Source: Ficedula albicollis (taxonomy: Eukaryota; Chordata; Aves; Passeriformes; Muscicapidae). From it: a stretch of 64,000 nt of DNA. The DNA is taken from NCBI RefSeq assembly GCF_000247815.1, contig NC_021676.1:3439544-3503543 (forward strand). The letters run 5' to 3'. Below, piece after piece: positions 25,001-35,285 of the stretch. The notes beneath the pieces were generated by a model. The model made no database searches, had not been told where the DNA came from, and saw only the letters and a list, made by a program, of their open reading frames with translations. A program made the translations under genes and the position numbers. How positions within the stretch are numbered: position 1 is the first letter of the stretch; the number at the start of each line of letters is the position of its first letter.

Positions 25001-26339
25001 TCAGACAAAAGGATTGAGTAAAAATAGTGGGAATTAGACACCCTTCAGTCCTTGTATTTCCAAAACACAACAGATGTGTCTTGTTCCCATTCCTGTCCAG
25101 GTTGCTGACAGGGGCTACCAAATTCCCAGAAACTAGGAGCTTCCACACTATAGCAATGTGCCCCTTGTGCTTTACAAACTTAGATGTGCATATGAGCTAT
25201 ATGTAACTTTCACTGTTAACCCTTTTAAAAATTGAATTTTTATTTCCTTTAGCTATAGTATCACAACTTAATCTAGATTTAGTTATAAAATTCATATTAT
25301 TAAAAAGAATTCGTAGTATAATTTAGGGAATAACTCTAATATCCATAGAAAATCTTGCAAATTTTATGATCCAACAGAAAATCCAACTGAAAGTCTTGCA
25401 AACATTAAGTTTTTCCCTCTGTTATATTTGACAGCAAGACTTGGGGATCTTTTGGAATAAATTCACAGGAAGCTAAATGTTTTCCTCACATAATTTCAGT
25501 ATTTCAATGGGGAAGGGATACACAGATTTATTTGGTTTCTATTTATAAGGATCTCTTTTCTCACTAGGCATGGACCTCTCAATCATCTTTCAGGAAAGTG
25601 AACCGATTTTTTCACACTTAAATGTGCTCATTTGGAGCAGCCTCTGCTGTTGAATCTGTAAAACCCCAGTTTCTTTTTAATTCAAATTTTACTACATTTA
25701 ACTGCACTGATATAAATTTCAGAAACCTTCTGGGAAGCTTTCCAAACTCTGCACTGTCTATCTCTTAGATGTGTTGAGGGTCTGATAGTTGACAGAATAC
25801 TGGTTTATTCACATCTCAGGTTACTGATTCAAGGCAGTTCTGCACGGGGTGCAAACTGATCCCTGACTTTCACTGCAAGCACACACAACTAGAATTGAGT
25901 CGGTAATTAGTCACTCAGATTTTATTTGCCAAATTTAAATAACCACCTACCATTCACTTCTGTTGAAGAAGACGCTGACATCTTAATTTATCAATTCCTT
26001 GCTTTAAAATGTCTCTGAGTATTTTGCAATGTAAGGTGATGAATACAGAAGTCACAACAGCTCTGCATGTATCTCTTTCCATCTTCCTGAATGTTTCTCT
26101 TTCCTGTTTCTCCTTTTCTAATGGTTTGACTTCTTAGTAATTTGTGTCTGAGGACTCCATCCTGAGTGTTTTAGTGGCCAGACACCCCTATTTGTTCTGG
26201 CTCCCCGCAGCCTGCTCATACTGCCTTGTATGAAACTGTTATTTCATGTTCAGCACTTGATGTTAAAACGGTTTTCCACTCCCTGCCTCAGTTCTAGGGC
26301 CTTCAGCTGCACAATTCCAAATATTAGAGGAGGATCAGG
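22017..26339. other. Unassigned non-coding sequence
   Basis: About 4.3 kb of AT-rich sequence without a recognised mobile element, exon or RNA gene. Open frames near 23274-23547 on both strands overlap and carry no recognisable domain. Confidence 0.55.
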
Positions 26340-26712
26340 CACCTTCCATGGGACGTGGGGAATGGGGCAAATCTGATGGGGAGGGGCTGAGGGAGCTGGA
26401 AAGGGGCTCAGCCTGGAGAAAAGGGGGATCAGGGGAACCTGTGGCTCTGCACAACTCCCTGACAGGAGGGGACAGCCGGGAACAGGGACAGGAGGAGAGG
26501 GAACAGCCTCAGGCTGGGCCAGGATGGGCTCAGGGTGGACAGCAGCAGGAATTTCCCCATGGGAAAGGTGGTCAGGGGTTGGAACTGCCCGGGGGAGTTT
26601 GGGTCCCCACCCCTGGCGTGTCCAAGGAAGGACTGGAGGTGGCACTGAGTGCTCTGGGCTGGGGACAAGGTTGGTCCCGGAGATCTTTTCCAACCTCGAT
26701 GGTTCTGTGAGA
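26340..26712 (+). mobile_element. CR1 LINE, 5'-truncated 3' end
   Basis: The segment carries the hallmark order of a CR1 3' end: 'gaggggctgagggagctgg', then CTCAGCCTGGAGAAAAGGGGG, then CTCTGCACAACTCCCTGACAGGAGGGGACAGCC-type sequence, then GGTCAGGGGTTGGA, and finally TTTTCCAACCTCGATGGTTCTGTGAG. The closing TTCTGTG corresponds to the ATTCTRTG-type terminal motif of CR1. It is 5'-truncated, as most CR1 copies are, and has no reverse transcriptase frame. The 147-codon minus and 120-133-codon plus frames within it are incidental. Confidence 0.9.
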
Positions 26713-27857
26713 AGAACAAATGAGTTCTGTGTAAAAAAAAATAAATGTCAGTACCTGAATCCTCCCCAGAGACAGCACCAGGACTGGCTCCACTTCATGG
26801 CTCTCAATTCCCTTAGGTTTGCAGAATTAAATATAATATTTTATTGGTTCACAGAGGCTGTGCTTTGCACTGTTAGTTTAAACAGCAGTGGTGAAGTTGC
26901 TGTGCTGGAAGCCTTGCCCAGCTGAGGGGGCTTTGCCTGTTGGGAAGCAGAAGGAATGTTCTTGTCCTTCACCCCTCCTCTCAGCATTTTGTCAGAGAGA
27001 TTCTGATAACCCTCTCTGAATCTTCAAATTGTGCTCTGGGGCACTTTGTCATGAGAAGCTTGTCACCCAAACAGGAGCCATTTAGCAACTCTCACTCTCA
27101 CTGCCTTCAATTCCCTGCCTGGAAGAGTTCCTTAAATACCCAGATTTCTTTTGGCTTGGCTGAAATGTTATATGACAGCTTTGCAAGCAGAATGCATGGT
27201 TTTCCTTCTCACAGAAGGGAAATAAAAGCTTCTGTTAAGAAATATCTATTTAAGTGGCTTTGCCTATGAATAAATGATATTTCTAAAAAAATAAAATAAA
27301 AGGAAAAGAAATATTTAATATTCTGCCTGAGGGCATCATGTTTCTGACTTCTACATTGAATATTTCTTCTCTGGGTCTATGCTTGTGGTTTTTAGAGAGA
27401 TCTCCACAACAGTAATATTAAAACAGAGGAGGTAGTGGCTGAACTGGGAGACATTCAGAGAAATAAAAGAATACATATTTCATTACTTCTTCACCTCTGG
27501 TTTTGCTTTGCCTTAATTTCACATTTATTGAGGTTTGCATTTTGAAAACTGAAGATAAATAAGTAAATAATAGTGCATAGTCTGAGGAGATAAAGGCAAG
27601 ATAGCTGAACAAGGAACCAGAAAACTCAACAAAAGGCAGGCAAAGGGACATTAAAATACAAAGACAAATCTGAATATGCTACAGGATATTATCACTTTTT
27701 CTAATTGCTGTCCCACAGCAATCACTCTGTGTTCTGTTTCCTATAAGAATTATTGAAAAGGGCAGTATTTTTAACTCTGGATATGAATGGTGCCTGTTTC
27801 CTGAGCAGTGTTTGTGCTGCTATGAGAATTTTACTGCACTTCTCGTGGGCAACCTGC
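26713..27857. other. Unassigned non-coding sequence between CR1 and minisatellite
   Basis: AT-rich sequence with no recognised element. A 109-codon plus frame (26940-27269) has no recognisable motif and is not called. Confidence 0.5.
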
Positions 27858-29457
27858 ACTCAGAGTAGGGATGGGAACACTCAGAGTAGGGATGGGAACA
27901 CTCAGAGTAGGGATGAGAACACTCAGAGCAGGGATGACTCAGAGTAGGGATGGGAACACTCAGAGTAGGGATGGGAACACTCAGAGTAGGGATGGGAACA
28001 CTCAGAGTAGGGATGGGAACACTCAGAGTAGGGATGGGAACACTCAGAGTAGGGATGGGAACACTCAGAGTAGGGATGGGAACACTCAGAGTAGGGATGG
28101 GAACACTCAGAGTAGGGATGGGAACACTCAGAGTAGGGATGGGAACACTCAGAGTAGGGATGGGAACACTCAGAGTAGGGATGGGAACACTCAGAGTAGG
28201 GATGGGAACACTCAGAGTAGGGATGGGAACACTCAGAGTAGGGATGGGAACACTCAGAGTAGGGATGGGAACACTCAGAGTAGGGATGGGAACACTCAGA
28301 GTAGGGATGGGAACACTCAGAGTAGGGATGGGAACACTCAGAGTAGGGATGGGAACACTCAGAGTAGGGATGGGAACACTCAGAGTAGGGATGGGAACAC
28401 TCAGAGTAGGGATGGGAACACTCAGAGTAGGGATGGGAACACTCAGAGTAGGGATGGGAACACTCAGAGTAGGGATGGGAACACTCAGAGTAGGGATGGG
28501 AACACTCAGAGTAGGGATGGGAACACTCAGAGTAGGGATGGGAACACTCAGAGTAGGGATGGGAACACTCAGAGTAGGGATGGGAACACTCAGAGTAGGG
28601 ATGGGAACACTCAGAGTAGGGATGGGAACACTCAGAGTAGGGATGGGAACACTCAGAGTAGGGATGGGAACACTCAGAGTAGGGATGGGAACACTCAGAG
28701 TAGGGATGGGAACACTCAGAGTAGGGATGGGAACACTCAGAGTAGGGATGGGAACACTCAGAGTAGGGATGGGAACACTCAGAGTAGGGATGAACACTCA
28801 GAGTAGGGATGAACACTCAGAGTAGGGATGAACACTCAGAGTAGGGATGAACACTCAGAGTAGGGATGAACACTCAGAGTAGGGATGAACACTCAGAGTA
28901 GGGATGAACACTCAGAGTAGGGATGAACACTCAGAGTAGGGATGAACACTCAGAGTAGGGATGAACACTCAGAGTAGGGATGAACACTCAGAGTAGGGAT
29001 GAACACTCAGAGTAGGGATGAACACTCAGAGTAGGGATGAACACTCAGAGTAGGGATGAACACTCAGAGTAGGGATGAACACTCAGAGTAGGGATGAACA
29101 CTCAGAGTAGGGATGAACACTCAGAGTAGGGATGAACACTCAGAGTAGGGATGAACACTCAGAGTAGGGATGAACACTCAGAGTAGGGATGAACACTCAG
29201 AGTAGGGATGAACACTCAGAGTAGGGATGAACACTCAGAGTAGGGATGAACACTCAGAGTAGGGATGAACACTCAGAGTAGGGATGAACACTCAGAGTAG
29301 GGATGAACACTCAGAGTAGGGATGAACACTCAGAGTAGGGATGAACACTCAGAGTAGGGATGAACACTCAGAGTAGGGATGAACACTCAGAGTAGGGATG
29401 AACACTCAGAGTAGGGATGAACACTCAGAGTAGGGATGAACACTCAGAGTAGGGATG
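27858..29457. repeat. Two-phase minisatellite: 21-bp block then 19-bp block
   Basis: The array opens with three 21-bp units (27858-27920; the third has GAGAAC instead of GGGAAC) and one shortened 16-bp unit with GAGCAGGG (27921-27936). Then come 40 uninterrupted 21-bp units (27937-28776), followed without mixing by 35 units of 19 bp (28777-29441) and a closing 16-bp partial unit (29442-29457). The 19-bp unit is ACTCAGAGTAGGGATGAAC; the 21-bp unit is the same with GATGGGAAC in place of GATGAAC. Units inside each block look identical by eye. Because 21 is a multiple of three and the unit lacks stops in several frames, the first block yields 290-325-codon open frames on both strands; these are not taken as genes. 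Confidence 0.98.
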
Positions 29458-30081
29458 GCAGCTGCTTTGTGATCCGAGTCTCTGGGCTCCCATCACATTT
29501 CAATCTGTGAAAAGTGAGGGGCTCTGTCATGAGGCACTTCTGAGACAGAAATCCGACAGAAAATCTGTTTCAATCAGTCTTTCATTTCAGAATTCGTTCA
29601 GCCCCGTGTCACAGAGCCCCTTGCCATGCTGGTCCGTGTGGATGAGCCTGTCTGCCCTGGGGGATTCCTGTTCCCTTCCCAAAATCCCTTTATCTGACGC
29701 ATGGGTGGGTGAGCTGCTGCCAAGCTACCAGAGCTATCAACAGCTCGATTTCTCTTTGTTCCTTTGCTCTGTGTGAAATGAGCTTTAGGAAGTTTGCAGG
29801 GTGTCAGAGGAGCTTTGAGAATTCTGCTTCAATTTTCTTCTGGTTGGTTTATTTCTGATAGGAATTGGTGTCAAACACATTCAGGTCGTCTTGTTTCAGT
29901 GCCTTAATTTGGTTGTGTTTTTAAACACAGCAGAGGTGTTTTTTGACATTAATATCACCTAAGAAATTCCAGAGTCTCCAGGGTTTATACTGTCCTGCAT
30001 CTTTGGCAGAATAAATGCTGGGTATGTCTGAAACTGGGGGGTTGGGTGGTTTATTTTGATTCTTTCTTTCAAAAAGCAATT
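29458..30081. other. Unassigned sequence downstream of the minisatellite
   Basis: Moderately GC-rich for the first 300 bases, then AT-rich. An 89-codon plus frame (29507-29776) has no motif. No repeat family was recognised. Confidence 0.5.
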
Positions 30082-30327
30082 TAAAATAATTTTTGTGTTA
30101 ATGGCCTGAGACCAGACATGCAACTAACACTTTTTAACTGGGAAAAAGCAAAAACAGAGCATCTTTTCCTCATCTTTAATAACAAATAGTTAAAATAATT
30201 TTTGTGTTAATGGCCTGAGACAGACATGCAACTAACACTTTTTAAAAGGGAAAAAGCAAAAACAGAGCATTTTTTCCTCATCTTTAATAACAAATAAGCA
30301 TCTTTTCCTCATCTTTAATAACAAATA
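30082..30327. repeat. Tandem duplication, 109-bp unit plus a short third piece
   Basis: A unit starting 'taaaataatttttgtgttaa' lies at 30082 and again at 30191. Its last part, 'catcttttcctcatctttaa' followed by TAACAAATA, occurs a third time at about 30299-30327. Small differences exist (GAGACCAGAC versus GAGACAGAC, TTAACTGGG versus TTAAAAGGG). Confidence 0.93.
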
Positions 30328-33300
30328 GAAGTGAACGGGTATCTTAGAAAGGAAAGGATGGATATCCCATATCTATTACCCTTCTCAGGGTAATTAATTG
30401 CTAACGTTTCCTGCTAATTAATTGCTGCAACACTCTTGGGAATTCTGACTGCATAAATAATCTTAATTTTGATTTAGACAAAACTTTCTCATCATATCTG
30501 TTATGCCTGAAAATTATTTGGAGACTTATGGTTTAGCTGAAAAGGTCTTAAGGATAGAAGGGTGTCACCCATTCTATTTAAAGTTGTGATAAAACCAGCA
30601 TAAAAATAAGGTATGTAATAGCTGATGAAATATCCCAGGGCCTAAAGTAAGGAAATTATAGGAATTGAAGCTTCATTCTTCTTTATCTTACTGAGGTATG
30701 AATTTATCTATGAATATGACACAGTACTGATAAATAAGGTGTGGGACATAGAGTTTTTCTGCATTGTGAATACACCATATATATAATATATAATGTGGGA
30801 TGCCAAGCACTGCTTATGCACACCTTAATTATCAGCTTTCAGCATTCCCACGTGCTTTCCTGTCATTCTTTAAGTAAATAATATTAGTGAGAAAAGCTTC
30901 TAACTTGGGGGATTTTTTGTAGTTTTATAGTTGTCTCATTCTTTAATAGAATTAATTGAATATATGAAAGAGGTTTCATATAAAACATTAATAAAAATTC
31001 CACTGGGTAGTGGAATTAATATTTATATCTTGCTGATGTAAATACAAAGGATTTTTAAATTTATTTTTAATTTGAGATAGCAGTAGTAGTGAGCTTTATT
31101 CAGGAAACAAAAAAAACATTCCTTTGACTAGTTACCTTGAAATTTAATGCTGCTTCAGTTATAAAACATTATCACAAAGACAAAAAAGAAGCACCAAAAA
31201 ATAACAAAGCAAAATGTGACCCCAGTGCTTTATGGGAATATTGCAATTGCAAAAGGAATATTATCTCTCTTTTGCTGGACTGCACTCCAGACCTACCAGC
31301 GCAAAGCTGCTGCAGAAGTTTTGCTCAGCAGAGATGCAGAAGTTTCCAAATTAGCTCCATGTGAGGGTTGGGGATCTAAAGAGCAGAATCTCTGATCAAT
31401 TTTCCAAAGGAACTCTGTTCCTCCTTTAGCTGAGGCTGGTCCACACCATGTAAACCTCAGAAATCCTTTAATGAGGGGATTGTACAGGCAGGTATGAACA
31501 GCACTGGGACACTCCAGCAATGCCTTTTTTATGCAGAAGGAGACCTGGGAAGCATCAAAGGAGGAAGAGCAGCTCTGCACATGATTTGCCTTGATTTTTT
31601 TAGAAACAGAAATTGATTTTCATTCCCTTTCAAACTGTGCTTGTAAGAAGTCAGTGCATTCCTATTTTTCCTGTATAAAAGGGGAGTGGAAACAAATAAT
31701 ATCTGAAGGAGGCAGCTATTTCTTTTTCTTTGTAAAATTGACATATTGTAATATAAATTTTGAATTTGGTTTTTATGAAATGGGAATAGTTGTAACTTAA
31801 CCCACTGCAAGATAACAGGTGTAGCAAATGAAAAGCTGTGCTGGTGGATTTATTTATGTTTGCAGTTTGCATTGCTGCTTGTAACAGTGGCCCAAAGGTA
31901 GAGCTTTCAGAGCAGGTTTGTATTCAGAGCTTTCACCAAAATCAGATCTATTTTCTGAGTTAGCAATTATGTTCTGATACTATCAGGAGGTTTTCTGTGT
32001 TTGTTCATTTTTCTCTCCAGCATGACTGACAGGTTTATGATATTACAGATAGAGAAATTAGATACCAGAAAAACACTGCTAAAAAATAGGCTATAAAAAA
32101 TCCAAGGGACTTTTCACATTGATAAAAAAATGTCCCTTATAATAAATTTTATAAAAGTAAAGGCAGGAAGATTTTTGTTTTCCCTCAGTCTTTCACCCTG
32201 TACTTTCTAGTTGGATCTTTACATACTCATTAAAATAAATTGCTGACAATTTGGCTCAGTTTCCCCCAAAATCCCCCCAAAATATTCACATTAGGGTCTC
32301 TTATTCCACAACTGGGCTTGGTCTGAGATGGGGATGATCTGTTCTGCCATGGGCAGGAACATCATTTTGAGGTGATCAGAAAAGTTTGTGTTTTAAATTA
32401 CCTGTGAAGTGGCAGAATTTGGCCCTTGAATATCCAATCGTTTCGTAATTATCCCAAAGGGAGGGGAGGAGGTGGGGGGCAGCCAGCAGCTCTTTCTGCT
32501 GGAGAAAGTGTTTCCTTAATCACCCCAAAGAAATGTGAGAGACTTAAAGATGATAGCATGTTAGGAAGTATTAATTTCTACCTTTTAAAAAATGTTTGGA
32601 AGCACAGACAGGACTGTACAGATAGTTTTATTAAAGTCCCTGAGATAAAATCTCATTTTTACTCTTGACACTCTGAATTGCCACCCACAGTCTGTGCTAA
32701 GAAATTACTGCAAGAAAAACCTTTTGAAAATTTATCTTCCCATCCTTTTGTTTTCTACAATAAGAAAAGTTAAAGCATCAAGTAATGGCTTCAGATTTTC
32801 TCAGAAAATTAAAAAGTCTTTTAAAATATGTGGGGGGAAAGAAAATCACATTTTTCTGCCAATAACTAGATTTTCTTTAGTCTGTTCAAGGAATCATTTG
32901 AAAGAATGTGTTACCTCATGTGATACCATATGGGTCACATACTATTAATGATCCTTAATAGAGAAAAGGGAAAAATTTAAACTTTGCAGTTTAGTTTTTA
33001 TGCTTTCAGAGGTGCATTGCCAGTTAACAAGGGAAAAAACAAAGTCACAAGATTCAAAGCTCTGTGACATTGTTTGAGATAAGCATTTACATATATGAAA
33101 TTTGTTAAGCTGCTGTTCCCATATGTCATGCTGTATTCTGAAAACTATTATGTATAAAATTAGCATATAAAAATTCATTCTAAGCAAAATTAAAGTTGCT
33201 GGGAAGGTAAAAAGTGATTGTGTGGATTACAAAGGAATCTTGGCTGCCAAGCAAAGTTCCTAGGTTGAACTGAGGATCTGGGGGTACATCCTATGATTTT

Positions 33301-34074
33301 CTGATATAGAGTCAGACCATTTCCTCTGGCAGAAAATCAGGATTTATGCCCAGAATCTAAGCAGGACACAGCATGAAATGGGTCCTGCAATCTTTGGCTG
33401 GATCAGCTTTTCTTCTGAAGAGAGCAGAAACACAAGAAATGCTTGATGGGTGTCTGTGAACTTTGTTTATGGTCCCTAAAGAGGCAAAGACATTTCACCT
33501 ATGGAGAAATAGGAGAATATTGACATCTATAAAGACATATGAACTAATTATGTAGCAGATATTTGCAGAGATTTAGGTTTCAAATCAGTTACTTCTGCAA
33601 ATCTCATTAATGACAGGTGGGGGCTGCCTATATTTTCTGCCCTTGGTGCTTTCTCTCATTAAGGGAAGTGAAAGACTTGAAATTATGGATCTGTAATTGC
33701 TCTTTAGGTAAGGATTATTCATTGTCTTATTGAAGAACACGATATGCAATAGAGCACTGGCATGCCAAAAATGATTCTCCAGCAAAACAACTGCATTGAG
33801 CATTCCTAAAGATGCTGCACAAGATTAATGCACCTCAGAGCAGTAATATCCTTCCTCTGCAGTATGATGCTAGTCAGGAATTGTTTCTGCTTCTTTTGGA
33901 TAAAGTTTTAATAAAGTGTTTAAGCTGCTAAAATTACCTGGAAGTTCAGCTCTTTGCTGCTCAAAGCATCTGCAGCACGTTTTGCTGCAAAGGATGATGT
34001 GGCAAGTGTGACTGGTGGACATTGGCTGAACATGAGCCCAGGTGGGCAAGAGGCCAAAGGCACCTGGCTTGGGT
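30328..34074. other. Unassigned non-coding sequence
   Basis: AT-rich sequence of about 3.7 kb with no mobile element, exon or RNA gene recognised. A short TATATAATATATAA tract lies at about 30778-30791. Open frames of 70-95 codons occur on both strands around 31137-31872 and overlap each other, so none is called. Confidence 0.55.
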
Positions 34075-34375
34075 CAGGAATGGTGTCCAAGGGGATCAGG
34101 AATGGTGTCCAGGGGGATCAGGGCACTGCAGGGACACCCCCAGTGCTGGGGGCAGCTCTGGGACCCACAGGACAAGAGGGACATGGAGGGGCTGGAGCAC
34201 CAGGAGGGGCTGAGGGAGCTGGGAAAGGGGCTCAGCCTGGAGAAAAGGGGGACCAGGGGGGACCTTGTGGCTCTGCACAACTCCCTGACAGGAGGGGACA
34301 GCCCCAGGTCGGGCTCTGCTCCAGGGAACAGGGACAGGAGGAGAGGGAACGGCCTCAGGCTGGGCATGGGGAGGT
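34075..34375 (+). mobile_element. CR1 LINE, portion upstream of an LTR insertion
   Basis: The CR1-type block 'gaggggctgagggagctggg', CTCAGCCTGGAGAAAAGGGGG, ACCTTGTGGCTCTGCACAACTCCCTGACAGGAGGGGACAGCC and GGGAACAGGGACAGGAGGAGAGGGAA-like sequence is close to the copy at 26.3-26.7 kb. Here the CR1 breaks off at about 34375, where family B LTR sequence begins, and resumes near 35130. A small duplication of 'ggaatggtgtccaaggggat' type sequence is seen at its start (about 34076-34122). The 141-142-codon frames across it are incidental. Confidence 0.85.
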
Positions 34376-34976
34376 GTAGATCTGTCATTAGGATACTGCT
34401 GGGAGCTAAGAAAGCAGCCTTGCTCAGGCTGCTCAAGGACAAGAAATTACAACAATGATTAAACCCCTGCTGGAGGCGTGAGAGATGCAATGTTTGGCAC
34501 AAAGCATGTTTTCAGAGAGGTGTTGCCTTCTTGGAGCAATGAGCCTTTTCTGTTCTGTATAGCACTACCCTATATAAGTGCAGTGTTTCTTTAAACAAAA
34601 GGTCTCTTTTGCTTCTCCATTATACCCCTGCCAGGAGGGGACAGCCCCAGGTCGGGCTCTGCTCCAGGGAACAGGGACAGGAGGAGAGGGAACGGCCTCA
34701 GGCTGGGCATGGGGAGGTGTAGATCTGTCATTAGGATACTGCTGGGAGCTAAGAAAGCAGCCTTGCTCAGGCTGCTCAAGGACAAGAAATTACAACAATG
34801 ATTAAACCCCTGCTGGAGGCGTGAGAGATGCAATGTTTGGCACAAAGCATGTTTTCAGAGAGGTGTTGCCTTCTTGGAGCAATGAGCCTTTTCTGTTCTG
34901 TATAGCTGATTAAACCCCTGCTGGAGGCGTGAGAGATGCAATGTTTGGCACAAAGCATGTTTTCAGAGAGGTGTTG
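34291..34976. repeat. 343-bp direct duplication spanning the CR1/LTR junction
   Basis: 'ggaggggacagccccaggtc' begins at 34291 and again at 34634, and 'gattaaacccctgctggagg' at 34457 and 34800, giving the same offset of 343. The copy includes the CR1/LTR boundary, so the duplication happened after the LTR inserted. Identity is near complete. Confidence 0.93.
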
Positions 34977-35129
34977 CCTTCTTGGAGCAATGAGCCTTTT
35001 CTGTTCTGTATAGCACTACCCTATATAAGTGCAGTGTTTCTTTAAACAAAAGGTCTCTTTTGCTTCTCCATTATACAAAGAACTTTCTTGCTTTATCCAT
35101 TCCACTGCTCCTATAGCCAAAATGCAGCA
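34376..35129 (+). mobile_element. Endogenous retroviral LTR, family B, with two internal tandem duplications
   Basis: Sequence shared with the family B LTRs at 5.6 and 63.0 kb begins at a TG (TGTAGATC) and ends at CA (35128-35129). It has been rearranged. A segment from 34291 (in the CR1) to about 34626 recurs from 34634 at an offset of 343 bp. A segment from 34800 to 34907 recurs from 34908 at an offset of 108 bp. As a result the 'caaagcatgttttcagagag' core appears three times, and the TATATAAG box survives in the first and third copies only. Without the duplications the LTR would be about 300 bp. The CCAAT box is altered to GCAAT. No retroviral coding sequence is present. Confidence 0.82.
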
Positions 35130-35285
35130 TAAATTGGAAATTAAGGAAAATTCCTTCATGGAAAGGTTGTCAAATATTGGCACTGGTGGAGTCCCCATCC
35201 CTGGAAGTGTCCCAAAACACGTGGATGTGGCTCTTGAGGACAGAGATTAATGGTGAACGTGGAGGTGATGCTGGGTGAATCCTGT
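35130..35285 (+). mobile_element. CR1 LINE, portion downstream of the LTR insertion
   Basis: After the LTR the CR1 3' region resumes with 'ttccttcatggaaaggttgt', then GGTGGAGTCCCCATCCCTGG and GTGGATGTGGCTCTTGAGGACA, and fades after GTGATGCTGGGT. These motifs follow the expected CR1 order with the same orientation as 34075-34375, so the two pieces belong to one element. The terminal ATTCTRTG repeats are missing. Confidence 0.82.

Noticed and set aside
26250..26925. Overlapping open frames of 96-147 codons
   Set aside because: They fall on a 5'-truncated CR1 3' end, which is non-coding in CR1; the composition reflects its GC-rich sequence.
27820..28825. Open frames of 291-325 codons on both strands
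   Set aside because: They lie within the 21-bp tandem array and exist only because the unit length is a multiple of three and lacks stops. They show heptapeptide repeats and no unique domain.
27858..29457. CRISPR-like array
   Set aside because: Units are contiguous and identical with no unique spacers, and the setting is a vertebrate genome. It is a minisatellite.
34042..34502. Open frames of 138-142 codons on both strands
   Set aside because: They cover the CR1 3' region and the LTR junction, and part of the minus frame recurs in the duplicated copy at 34591-34845. No coding signature.
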